From NCBI GenBank assembly GCA_032622095.1, contig CP136067.1:60768893-60832892 (forward strand): a DNA stretch of 64,000 bases, written 5' to 3'. The first letter of the stretch is position 1. Each line of letters starts with the position of its first letter. The position numbers and the translations under genes were made by a program. This stretch comes from Siphonodentalium dalli. Its lineage: Eukaryota; Mollusca; Scaphopoda; Gadilida; Siphonodentaliidae. Below, piece after piece: positions 52,750-63,090 of this stretch. A model generated the notes under the pieces. The model did no database searches. It was not told the origin of the DNA and saw only the letters and a list, made by a program, of their open reading frames with translations.

Positions 52750-53770
52750 TTGTGGTTAAAAGATGCCACAAAATGATGCTGTCCTATTCATCGGTGGGTA
52801 TGGTATAGGGGCATCAACATTAATGGAACGCCACATGTGCCTTATGTGGCAATTATGTGATGTCATTTCAACATTCTATTGGGTCGGTTCATCATTATAG
52901 GTGGTTTTCTCCATTATATCATATGGTTTCTCCATTAAATGAGGTGGATTCTCCATTATATACGGGGGTTTCTCCGTTATATACGATATGTTTCGACATT
53001 ATGTGATCCTTCAATATTTTCTGTTGTTAGAACTTATCAAATATAATAGATTGGCCGAGGTCCTGAAAAACTTCGGCAAGAATGCCAAAATAGTTGTTGA
53101 AGACCGCCATTACTGACGGATAACAGCCTCGCTTTCGCGTAAAGGGTGACTGAAAATCACAACCCGGAACAGTCACCCAAAATATCTGATGCCATCTCAA
53201 GCTAATTCATCTAAGACGAGGTATACATACTGATTTCTAAACAGGATAACATGAGCATAATTTTTTACATGTGGAAGAAAATAAAAAAAAAATTCGCATC
53301 CCTAACAAAATAACATTATTTGAACTAAATTGAACAACTGAGTTTAAATATTAACGCTTGCATGCATGCATTTGTATAACGACTTCGTATTCCACTATTT
53401 TGTATCATCATATTATAAGATATCGTATAATGACAAAAACACATTATATATAATAATGAATCCACCTCACATAATGACCAAACGGCATCATATAATGATG
53501 AAACCACGTAATATTATGTAGAAACGACCTCATATATATAAACATGAATGACATCATATAATGAAGAAACGACCTATAATATAAAGGAAGGAGAAACCAT
53601 TATATATTCTAATGAACCCGCCTCATATAATGATGAAACGACATCATATAATGATGTAATCACATCATATAATTCTAACAGAGCCACATATGACAGCTGT
53701 GGCGCTCCATAATTTTTTTTTTTTTATAAAAAATGTATTTATCATGGATTTCATCCAAACCTTTTGGGGC
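52750..53770. mobile_element. Foldback element with subterminal tandem repeats
   Basis: The left arm (about 52750-53005) and right arm (about 53395-53770) are inverted relatives. GGAACGCCACATGTGCCTTATGTGGC at 52824 pairs with GCCACATATGACAGCTGTGGCGCTCC at 53685, counted with mismatches. Inside each arm are tandem ~25-base units: CTCCATTATAT-ATGGTTT on the left and ATCATATAATGATGAAACGAC on the right, again inverted to each other. The centre (53006-53395) has no recognisable gene. A T-rich homopolymer follows at 53718. Confidence 0.7.
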
Positions 53771-54954
53771 ATCCTATGATATGAGAAATATAATGTTGTG
53801 GTTTAAATTTTCCCATGTAGGTCAAGTCAAAGTTAAAAATAATATCTGCAAGAATGTTTCACCGCTTTGACGATGAATTGCAGCAAAATATGTCAAAAAC
53901 CACATATGCATCTTGACAAGCCATATATGTCATATATAGGCGGTGTTGTCATTTTGGTGCACTACCAGGAATCGACCGGCTTTCGTTACTTATGACGCGT
54001 TTTATAACAACTGCAATTTGTTTTGTGGCATCTATCTTCCACGATGATTATCAGAGACTTGGAATTATTATGTCAGTGGAATCGTATCGAGAACGGGGCT
54101 TTCAAGTTTCAAATGGGCAGTCGATGCGAAAAAGACTCACTACTCGCGTTGTAAGGCCTTTACTTTTTGTACTACATGTATATATAAAAGCTATAATTTT
54201 TTTGTTTGGGATCATATTTATTAGTTATGATATATATGTATATAAATATGTATGTTGACTGAAATTCTGCAACTGCCAGCATATATTGATGTATTGCAAC
54301 AACAAAAATTCTATTCTACATGTGCAACGGAATCTCGTTAAAAGACTATATATAGTTGCTGTTCAGCCACAGAGGCGGACGCACATGCCACGAGGAGGAT
54401 GTGTCGACCAGAAAGACTTGTCTTTGAATGGTATGTGTGAGAACAGCTCGATCTGAAGTTGCGTCGCATTTTCCTGCATGTCGATTCTATATAGACATGA
54501 GAACTATTTTGACACTTATATATAATGTATTCAGGGTTCCAGACCTCCAGTTATACAATATACAAAATCTTATTTAACACAGTTTTTTGCTGTGTTCCGC
54601 TGAACAAAAAGGTTGAAAACCAAATGTGACATATAACCTTAGAAATATAGACCAAACAATGTCATTTTGCTATTGATAAATTAACGAAATAGTTATTGCT
54701 GTCCCTAAACATCAAAGATATGACAAAAAAGGATACACAATTCGATATACAATGTAGAGTCTTAGTAAAGAAATAAATTAGGTTTCACAAAATGTGCGGG
54801 TTACCCTGAAATTGGCCTGAATGCATCAGACTCATTCGCATAATAATGTGACATAGTCAATCAATTTACTGCAGATCTGACTCGTTCACAGACTCGTTGG
54901 GCCAAACACATGTACACGCATTCAAAGACAATTTTATCATACCTGTACACTTAC
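53771..54954. other. Unassigned intronic sequence next to exon 1
   Basis: No gene recognised. At 54372 a GAGGCGGACGCACATG block resembles the dispersed repeat words at 26937 and 31394. Confidence 0.4.
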
Positions 54955-55360
54955 CATTATCATTGGAACTAGTATCGGAATCGCTTCCGTTTTCAGAATG
55001 ACAGTTCGCTTTTTCTGTAACACGTGGGTCTTTATATTTTTGAATACTTCCGCTCCGATAGAACTTTTGTTCGTACCCGGAGCTCAGTCCATTTATGGAA
55101 GGATCCGAGAACTTCTGCGACAACTGATAATCTGATTGTGTCGATGTTAGTCCTAGAAACGGGTGTTGTGACGAATTATATATTTGTGGTGGAGTTTGAG
55201 GAATGTTCAACTGCCTGTAATCTTGGAACGGAAGCGTCTGTGGTGAAATTCCCTGCGGCATGAACATGAATCCATTCGGATAAAATATAGGTGATATACG
55301 CGGCTGCTGGGCCATTATAGAATCTATCGAGAACGAACTAATTCCACTACGATTCTGCAT
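54955..55360 (-). CDS. Gbx: Gbx homeobox gene, coding exon 1 (N-terminal exon)
   Basis: Encodes residues 1-135 plus the first base of codon 136. The ATG at 55358-55360 is the first in frame after a TAA at 55379-55381 and has G at -3. Residues 10-15 read FSIDSI, the eh1-like motif near the N-terminus of Gbx proteins that recruits Groucho/TLE corepressors. Residues 26-36 (FYPNGFMFMPQ) match the hydrophobic FMFMP segment of the family. The rest is Ser/Gln/Pro-rich and probably disordered. The exon ends at GTAAGT and joins exon 2 in phase 1. At 310 residues the predicted product is slightly shorter than vertebrate GBX proteins (about 350-360). A non-coding 5' exon cannot be excluded. Confidence 0.93.
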
Positions 55361-55817
55361 CGCGCCTGATTTAAAATTTTATAATTCCCGCGCTCTGTAA
55401 ATATTTCTGGCCTCTGGAATGAATGAAATGTACCGTTTTTTTTTTTTAAACTTGTTCGCTGCGCTCTGTTTTCCTCTAGCTGTATCGCATGTTTGGGAGT
55501 TCAGGCCTAGATAACATAGTCAGGTTTCTATGCCCATTTTGACTGCTCAATCTCACACAAATCGTTCATTGGATTATAAAATTTAACTTTGTTGAAAATA
55601 TATATAAATATATTCTTGATATTGTCTGGTCTAATTCAAATGACAAACTGACTTCCGATTTTGCTATCTGTGTTGGAACTTATCCTATTCTCCACAGCAT
55701 TCGTAAACTGTTTCAGAAAGTGTCCCTTGCCTATATCCAACCTTGAATGTCGCCTGCCGAGGTGTTATATCTTCACAACTTTGACTGAAAGATACTATAA
55801 ACGTTCCCCAATTAAAG
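55361..55817. promoter_or_regulatory. Gbx: Gbx proximal upstream region
   Basis: Immediate 5' side of the Gbx start codon on the minus strand. A TATAAAA word lies about 17-23 bases upstream of the ATG, too close to be an ordinary TATA box unless the leader is extremely short. A T-run at 55437-55447 interrupts the region. No transcription start can be placed. Confidence 0.3.
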
Positions 55818-56115
55818 TTGACTAAACCACCCATCAATCTGCAGATCATTTACATAGCTATGATAACATCTCCCGGCGCAAAGTGTCGGGGCTGGGCTGC
55901 AACATGTCGCTCAAATTCTATCTGGTCTATATCACCCTGTCCCATTGCAGCTGGTCCGTCAATCACGCAGTCGCCGGGTCACACCTCCATGCTATTCACC
56001 GATGTGCCGTTTGTTTTCTATTATCGCAAGCGACACAATCATTGCTCGAAGCTTCGGATGAAATTGATTCCCATTGGTGGAAATTAATTGAAATGGTACA
56101 AAGAGACTCCACCTG
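55818..56115. promoter_or_regulatory. Candidate upstream enhancer of Gbx
   Basis: Less AT-rich and repeat-free, about 0.5-0.75 kb upstream of the Gbx ATG. On the minus strand it has AGATTGATGG (55831-55840) and TGATTGAC (55958-55965), both resembling TALE/Hox-type sites, and a CAGCTG E-box at 55948-55953. Overlapping plus frames of 77-89 residues run through it in two registers with no family, which fits non-coding DNA better than an exon. Candidate only. Confidence 0.3.
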
Positions 56116-56639
56116 AATTATCATTTATTCAGCGATTAACTTCGAACCACGTCTCGGTGTTTGGGCAAAGAACTGGAATAGAAGTTTCGGACGTCCTTTC
56201 TTGTTTACTGAGACTTGGTTGCCATATACATGTATATATGATAGAGAGATATATCGTACTGGTGTGAGAAGATTAGAACATCACGCGCACATTAATTGTA
56301 GCGTCTTTATCTTCATATAGACGAGGAAGTAAACGCATATATGATGCATGTATGTTAGTCAGTCACAAAAGGAATTTAATATACATGTAGATCATCTATT
56401 ATATATATTTGTTTAATATTTATGCACGAACATAAATTGATGGGAATCATATATATTTGGCCCAAAATGATACGAAATGTCCCTTTTGCAAAATGTAAAT
56501 GTTTATCAGCAATTAATTATATATGTGACGGATATGGCTCATTTAAATCTCCATATGGGAGGGGGGCCTCAAAACATAATTAAACGTAGATTTCCGATCG
56601 AACCGAACCAATAAGTGAAATCACTTGCTCGTGGTGAAT
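56116..56639. other. Unassigned sequence
   Basis: Nothing recognised. Confidence 0.4.
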
Positions 56640-56730
56640 CGTCCATTGGTCGCCCGGAGATCAAAGTTGAGAAGTAGCGTCTATTTTTATGTATATGCCA
56701 TCTGGCCGGGGAATTCCCAAAATAAAAATA
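56640..56730. repeat. Short dispersed repeat (pair with 35630-35720)
   Basis: Second copy of the pair, ending CCGGGGAATTCCCAAAATAAA, where the first has CCGGGGAATTCCCAAATAAA. Confidence 0.65.
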
Positions 56731-57499
56731 ACAAGAATGCGACTCCCAATCGAAGGTACGACAACATCACTAAACTAATTAAAAAGTCACCTTGAAAACT
56801 ATACCAAGTAGGTTTCGCGAAGTATATATGGACAACCCGTACTTACACCCAAAATAACTAAAATACTGATTACTTACACAAATTTTGCACAACACCTGCT
56901 CGCAATGTCGACTGTTTACAAACGGTGCTATACTCCAGACCCTTGACCTTTGCCGGTGGATTGGTTATAATTTAGGGAATCGGACGGGGATTATCAGAAA
57001 ATATTTATAAGCCAATCAGTGATTTGGCTTATATATCGACAGTAACAATTCTATTTTAAGTAGACACAATTAGATGTCACGCGATGTCACTGACCCAAAC
57101 TGGCCAAATATCATGATGCAGTGATCTCAATCTTTAGATAGAGATGGAACTAGAACACAATTTTTACTTATTTCCTAAACTGTTGAGGAAAAGGGGGCGT
57201 TTTCGATTGAGTGCAACCTTTTGAAACTGAATTATAGATATGATATATTTATGCCCATAAATGTGCTACATAATAGTACTACCGAATTATTTAATAATTT
57301 GATTTTGATCTTTGCGGTATATTATAGGGGAGGGTGTGTGTGTGGGGGGGGGGGATCGATTCTGCACAGTGATAGCATCATGGAATCGCCGTTCAGGGAA
57401 AGCGACGGTGAGCTGAGATATAGCCATCTGATGACGATTGTTCCTGAACATTACTGTTGGTACGTCATGCCACGAATCTCTACTCTGGCTTTAGTACGT
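56731..57499. other. Unassigned sequence
   Basis: A G-run near 57343-57352 and no recognisable gene. Confidence 0.4.
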
Positions 57500-57955
57500 G
57501 GAGATCATATTCCACCAGTTCAAAACCTGGTAACTTTTTGAAGTTTTGATTGGGAACCTTATAAAGTCGAATAAATAACGCGGGGATTATATCTCTTAGT
57601 TATTACCTGTCCCTTGATAATGTACTTATCATTATGTATATGTGAAGGTCCCAACTCGAAAATGCATGATTTATAAGTAACTTTGTGAGCGATTTTACTT
57701 TGCGTCGCTTACAGATATGGAATTTCTCCCGCGTAATTAATTCAATGTTTATTGCGATATCGGTTCACAAAAGTCACAAAAACATGCAATCTCGATCTGT
57801 GACAACCCACTAATCTGAAGTAGATTATTGAGGAACAACTATTAACAAAGAAATGCATCCCCTACCTTGTTTGTTAAGTTCAATGTTATAAAGATCCCTG
57901 TCAGAATATCAAAAAGTTCCCAGGTTTTGTACTGGTGGAATATGATCTCTATACA
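57500..57955. repeat. Short inverted repeat pair
   Basis: GATCATATTCCACCAGTTCA with AAACCTGGTAACTTTTTGA at 57503-57542 is the reverse complement, with few mismatches, of CAAAAAGTTCCCAGGTTTTG with TACTGGTGGAATATGATCTC at 57909-57950. The spacer is about 365 bases and has no recognisable gene. Confidence 0.7.
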
Positions 57956-58439
57956 CACAAAAATTAGGTTCCACAGGGAACCAAAAACTGGTTCCAAGAT
58001 TTGTCCCAGTATAGGAACTAAACGAAGAACTAAACGAAACATGTATTGGTTTTTCGAAGAGCCAAATTAAAGTACACAAAAGACATTCGCGTTCCACACG
58101 GAACCAAACTTGTTTCTATTTTTTGTCCCGAGGGCAGAACCAATCTGACCTGCATGCTTGGTTCTCTATCTGGTTCCCCGGATAGAACTAGAACATGGAA
58201 CCAAATAGTTCCTTTATGGTCATCGGAAAAAGCATCCCCAAAGCGACACATGAAGTTACTTGAACTTTCTCAAATTCACAGATATCGCCTTTAGAACTTT
58301 AACGATATTTTAAGAAGAAATAATAACACTCTAAATAGTCGAGATGCAATATTGCTTCTCGGAGAGGCAATATTTGCATTTCTTGAGTTACACTATTTCA
58401 CCACCCCTCCAAAAATGCTAACTTGCGTCTCCATTGGAG
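57956..58439. other. Unassigned sequence rich in GGTTCC/GGAACC words
   Basis: From 57960 to 58215 words such as TTCCACAGGGAACC, TGGTTCC and GGAACCAAA recur in both orientations, suggesting more decayed inverted repeat sequence. No gene recognised. Confidence 0.4.
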
Positions 58440-58590
58440 GGTTAGCAGCCGAAGAATAATTTGTCATTCAACGGGGGTAAAGTGTATCCCGTCGAATAAC
58501 AATTTGTCATCAACGGCGTCCAATGCCTCCCCGGTGAAGAATATTTTGTCATTCAACGGGGGTAAAGCGGCTTCCATGGGGTGTGAACAT
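58440..58590. repeat. Short tandem repeat, ~50-bp unit, three copies
   Basis: Three copies of GAAGAATAATTTGTCATTCAACGGGGGTAAAG-type sequence (near 58451, 58493 and 58536), the middle one shortened. Confidence 0.65.
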
Positions 58591-59274
58591 TTACCACTAG
58601 CCTTCACCAGTACAGTCGTATACAGTCTAAAAAATGATGTCTTTGCATGCATGGCAGTTTAGTGGTATGCCATTCGAAGAATGAAGGTATATGCGTTGTT
58701 ATCACCATCTCCCAGGGTTAGTATCAGTACTTGGCGGTATGATTCAAGAAAATGGCAGGAACTATATATGGTGCATTTATTTCACTGTGTTTGTTTCAAG
58801 AACAAGATACAGTCTTGACGGCAATAGTTGTAAACGCTGGGGAAATCCTTCAAAGGTCGAATGTGACCTTTATGATCACGCAGGATAACTTTAGAATATA
58901 ATGTTATGTCTCGGTCACATGGTCAGAATGGTTATGTTACCACGAAACCACTTGATGTACCAGCGTCTGTCGAACTGATTGCAAGGTCCAATCAACGCAA
59001 CACATTCATCTAGCTAGCTGTTCTTCGCGTTGAACATGTCACCATTGTGTTGGTGGAATTCGTATTTTCTTGAACCATATATATCGACCACCACCCAGCG
59101 CGAGTATGACTTATCTCAAACTATTAAAGACATCTTCTTTAAGACTACACCCCAGTTATGGGGGGCTTATATAGCAGTATCCACAGATACACGCCTGATC
59201 AGATGATTAAGAACGGCTTTAAAATCTTAGCATACAAGGAAAGCAAAGCCACTGATGCACATAAAATACACAAT
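58591..59274. other. Unassigned sequence
   Basis: No recognisable gene or repeat. Confidence 0.4.
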
Positions 59275-60278
59275 ACTTGCTATTTACGATTGAATGTACT
59301 TTAAGCCAAATATTACCCCAAGCCGCCCCGGAAAGTTTAGCCCAAAATCCCCCAGAATAAGCATCCGACGGAGGAAAACGTGAAGGGTGGTGTAGCGATG
59401 ATTTTACAACGAGGCTGAACTGTGATATAGTCAACGAGGCCCATCCGAATGACTATACATAGGAGTACGATTATCAAAATGGAGTCTTACGTTTTGGTTT
59501 ATAAAATGGTACTGCCTTAGTCTGAGTTTCTCTGATTTGCAAATGCTTTACTTCTTGGTAAGATGGTATAAGATGGCACAATTCACATAAAATAACTTGG
59601 CTGTATATTGACTGTTGCAAATATAGACTTAATGGTTATACTGAATCAATGTTACTTCACTCCAGCTGCAATGTGTTAACTTATAGGCATCGGCCCAGCA
59701 ATAATGAATGTTTACTGATCTACAGTCTGTTCCAAAGATTCCAATATGTGAGTAATACAATGGGATAGCGATTGCCCGAACAACGATATACTGAAATAAC
59801 AAGACATACCAATATGTACATATTACATAAATAAGTTAATCATTAGGATCAGTGTGTCCTATTTTCCAGAAAAGAAAAAGGGGAAGACACAGATTTTACC
59901 TAAGAAAGAGGAGGATGCGGTCCATGTATAGACAAGGTATGCAAGATACAGACGAGCCAAGACGAAATTCCCATGCTACACCACACGAGCAGACATTGGA
60001 AAATTTTGTCGAGACTCTACATAACGTTTGCTCCATATAAGCAGTGGAACTGAGTTTTGGAAGACCGGCTATCGCCTGTTTGGCGACAAGTATATACTTT
60101 TAAGAGTTGAATGGCTTATTCCAATTTTTCTTTTTCTGAAGAAAAAAAAAGAGGACATAATGATCCTAATAATTAACTTATTTATGTAATAAGTACATAT
60201 TTATATGACTTGTTAGTTCGGTATATCTTTAAATTGGCCGCACGCACAATCGTTATCCCATAGTATTATTCACATATT

Positions 60279-60326
60279 CACAATGAAATGCATTTTGTTA
60301 TTGCGTGTAGTGAATACTCCGGTCTA
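60279..60326 (+). pseudogene. LINE B fragment, part 1 (zinc-knuckle C-terminus)
   Basis: Reads NEMHFVIACSEYSGL, matching the E-HF-x2-C-x2-Y-x-LR core of the same LINE family as 15305-15992. It is interrupted by LINE A at about 60326 and resumes at 61907. Confidence 0.7.
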
Positions 60327-61906
60327 AACCACTCCTGAAGAAGCCAAGATTGGACCGGAACAATTTAAGAAATTACAGACCCGTTTCAAACTTGCAATTC
60401 ATCTCTAAAATGTTAGAACGTGTCGTGTTGTATCAACTTCGTGATCACTTCGATAACAACAAACTCAATGAGCCATTCCAGTCTGCATACAGAAAAAATC
60501 ATAGCACAGAAACGGCCTTAATATGCATCACAAGTGATCTCCTCAATGCAGCAGATGAAGGCCTTGTAACAATTGTTGCCTGTCTGGATTTGTCCGCCGC
60601 GTTCGACACAATTGATCATTCCATCCTTATTAAGTGGCTCTCTTCCACATTTGGTTTATTGGAAACTGTTATCGATTGGTTCCAATCGTACCTGACTGAT
60701 CGTACACAAAAAGTACAGATTGGCGACACGTTCTCGGAACCTAAATTGCTTCACTTCGGAGTCCCGCAAGGCTCAGTTTTAGGACCTGTTTTATATTCGA
60801 TGTACGTCAAGCCGCTCGGTGATGTAATTAGATCCAATGGTGTTCGTTACCACATGTATGCTGACGATATTCAAATGTACCTTTCTTTCCCGCCTTGTGA
60901 CATGTTGAAAACTTGAAACAAATACAGGACTGTATAACTGATGTAAAATCGTGGATGGAAATTAATAAACTTAAGTTAAACGAGGACAAAACGGAGTTGA
61001 TGTTATGTGGAACCGATTATCGCATTAAACACACTGATGTTCACCATATTAAAATAGGTGATTCAGATATTCAGTTATCATCGTCTGTCAAAATTCTAGG
61101 TGTTGTTTTGGATAACACACTATCCATGAACTTACAGGTCAACTCAATGTGTAAATCCATGTTTATGGAGCTGCGTCGCATCTCGCAGTTACGGTCAAAT
61201 TTAACACATACATGCTCACAGACCCTTGTTTCTTCATTTGTATTTTCAAAACTAGACTATTGTAATGCCATTCTCGCCGGCATCACAACTGAACACTTGG
61301 ATAAATTGCAAAAAGTAATTAATGTTGCTGCAAGGATTGTTTCCCGCAAACCAAAATTTTCACACGTAACACCATTGCTACAAGAACTACACTCTATCTT
61401 CCTATTCGTGCACGCATAGACTACAAGTGTGCGTCATTCTGTTATAAAAAATCAGAATCTAGTTCAAGTATTCTCCCTGTATTGCCTCAATATTTTGATA
61501 AACTTTTAAGTATGTATGTTCCACCTACGAATCTGAGGTCAAAGGCACAAGCTCTAATGGATATTCCATCAAAAAATTAAAAAAACTTATGGCGATAGAG
61601 CATTTGATTCGTATGCGCCAAATGTTTGGAACTCACTGAGACACGACACAAGATTTGGAAACTCTCTGACCGAATTCAAAACTTTGTTAAAGAGTGAATT
61701 ATTCTGTGCTCACTATGGGAAAGTTACCTCAGATGTTGTTTAATTATTTTGATGCATGTGTATATCTATATGTATGTGGTGTGTATAGATGTATGTATAT
61801 CACGTGTGATAGAGGGCAGGGTACTAGTAGGAATTTAAGCGCTCTGGGCCATATGGGATAAAGCGCTATATAAAAACTATTTATTATTATTATTATTATT
61901 ATTATT
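60327..61906 (+). pseudogene. LINE A: reverse-transcriptase LINE (CR1/L2-like), 5'-truncated, frameshifted
   Basis: A non-LTR retrotransposon fragment. The first frame runs from PLLKKPRLD through NYRPVSNL to RT motif A LDLSAAFDTIDH, motif B GVPQGSVLGP and motif C YADDIQMY. A one-base shift near 60900 leads to the second frame with LNEDKTELMLCG, ILGVVLDNTLSM and SKLDYCNAILAGI. A further shift near 61395 and a stop near 61578 separate the C-terminal parts (LPIRARIDYK; YGDRAFDSYAPNVWNSL). The 3' end GCGCTATATAAAAACTATTT with (ATT)n to 61906 is typical of this LINE group. The endonuclease domain is missing, so it cannot mobilise itself. Confidence 0.9.
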
Positions 61907-62228
61907 AAGGCAAATACCATATCGAGATATTTAATATTCTGACTTTGAATTTTCGAAAATGAGTGACAGTGAAAAATTTCAAAAGATTATGAGAAATGAT
62001 GATGCAAAGATTATAAATACCGTATGCAATATGATCCGGTTGTTCTTTCTCAGAAGAGGATTTTTGAATACCGAGTAAATTTGCAGAGATAAAACGTCGA
62101 ATGATTATGCTTCGCATAGAACATTTATTAAACGCTCTATATCATTTTGTGTTTTACATGTTTAATCATTATGTAACTTGCAAGTGCCTATATAATTGGT
62201 GCATTGCAATAAATATTCTATTATATTC
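61907..62228 (+). pseudogene. LINE B fragment, part 2 and 3' tail
   Basis: Continues the reading broken at 60326: YRDI, a stop, YSDFEFSKMSDSEKFQ and CNMIRLFFLRRGF, ending at TAA near 62077. The ICNMVRLFFHKR tail of the minus-strand LINE at 15.4-16.0 kb is a clear relative. The 3' UTR ends CAATAAATATTCTATTATATTCTATT-like, an AATAAA plus short tandem tail, at about 62205-62228. Confidence 0.75.
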
Positions 62229-62635
62229 TATTGGAATCTCTGGAACAGACTGTATATGGTCAGTAAACATTCATTATTGCAGGGTCCATGCATGCATATT
62301 TTGAGTCAGCACAGTGCGGTTGGAGTGATATGCCATTCAGGATGACCCTTATGTCTTATGCAACAATCAATGCACAGCCAAGTCATTTTATGTGAATTGT
62401 GCCATCTTCCATCACCAAGAAGTAAACCCGGGCTAACGCAGTGCAATTTTAGATACCAAAACGTAGAACTCAATTTGGTAATCGTACTCCTGTGTTAGTC
62501 ACTCGGAGGGGCCTTGTTGACTATCACCGTTCAGCCTCGTTGGATGCTTATTCTGGGGAATTTTGGGCTAAAATTTCTGGGGCGGCTTGGGGTAATACTT
62601 GGCTGCAAGTACATTTAATAATAAATAGCAACTAG

Positions 62636-62679
62636 AGGGTTAAAATTCTGGCCTGCAGAATTTTGATACTTCCATATAA
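62636..62679. other. Spacer
   Basis: Nothing recognised. Confidence 0.4.
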
Positions 62680-63090
62680 ATTCCCCATCCCCGATCACCA
62701 TCCATAATTTAATCATCTACCCACCCACCCCTATCCAATCCTTACACATAAACCACTCCATAACCCTAATATTGGTAGCCAATCCAAAATCATAACCATT
62801 TCCACAGCCTTATCCACAGCACTTAACTCTAACCCAATAAAATACCCTGACCAAATACATTGCCCTCCTGCAAACCATATCCATAGCCGTACCTTGGACC
62901 ATTACCATAACTCTTTCGATGAGCCTAGTCATACATACAAGCGTACCCACAACCAAATCCTTTGCATAACTGACACCGTCACAATTTTAACATTAACAAT
63001 ATCCACAATTCTAACCCAATTTATAAACCATATCCTGATCTTAACGTTAACATTAAGCCTAACCCCGATCTACACATATCTATAATCCTA
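62680..63090. repeat. G-depleted C/A-rich tract
   Basis: About 410 bases with very few G on the plus strand. Words such as CATAACC, CTCTAACCCAA, AACCCTAATA and CCATAACC recur without a fixed period. Looks like a strongly decayed simple repeat of the CCATAA/CTAACC type. Confidence 0.55.

Larger units (their letters stand above)
42518..54954 (-). other. Gbx: Gbx intron 1 (12.4 kb, phase 1), repeat-laden
   Basis: Donor GTAAGT at 54949-54954 and acceptor CAG ending at 42518 join the two coding exons in frame; the junction codon G|AT gives Asp136. One intron between an N-terminal exon and the homeobox exon is also the arrangement of vertebrate GBX1 and GBX2. The intron carries a (TAATA)n tract, tandem duplications, five TTAA-type MITE copies or pieces, a hairpin-family array, (CT)n and a large foldback element. 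The first ~1.5 kb next to exon 2 (about 42600-44400) is the least repetitive part. Confidence 0.9.
59275..62635. mobile_element. Long palindromic element interrupted by nested LINE insertions
   Basis: The left arm is 59275-59880, with a 249-base spacer at 59881-60129. The right arm is split into 60130-60278 and 62229-62635. GGGATAGCGATTG-type sequence near 59762 pairs with its complement near 60250. TTACTGATCTACAGTCTGTTCC (59715) pairs with GGAACAGACTGTATATGGTCAG (62241). CCAAATATTACCCCAAGCCG pairs with CGGCTTGGGGTAATACTTGG near the outer ends. Removing 60279-62228 restores a continuous ~555-base right arm. The spacer has a short basic open frame with no family. Both arms contain a DAYSG-FWAK-SGAAWGN reading, but differences between arms are mostly amino-acid changing. 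Confidence 0.8.

Noticed and set aside
54866-54954. Extension of Gbx exon 1 beyond the donor site to a stop at 54866
   Set aside because: A strong GTAAGT at 54949-54954 and the perfect in-frame join to the homeobox exon make read-through unlikely as the main product.
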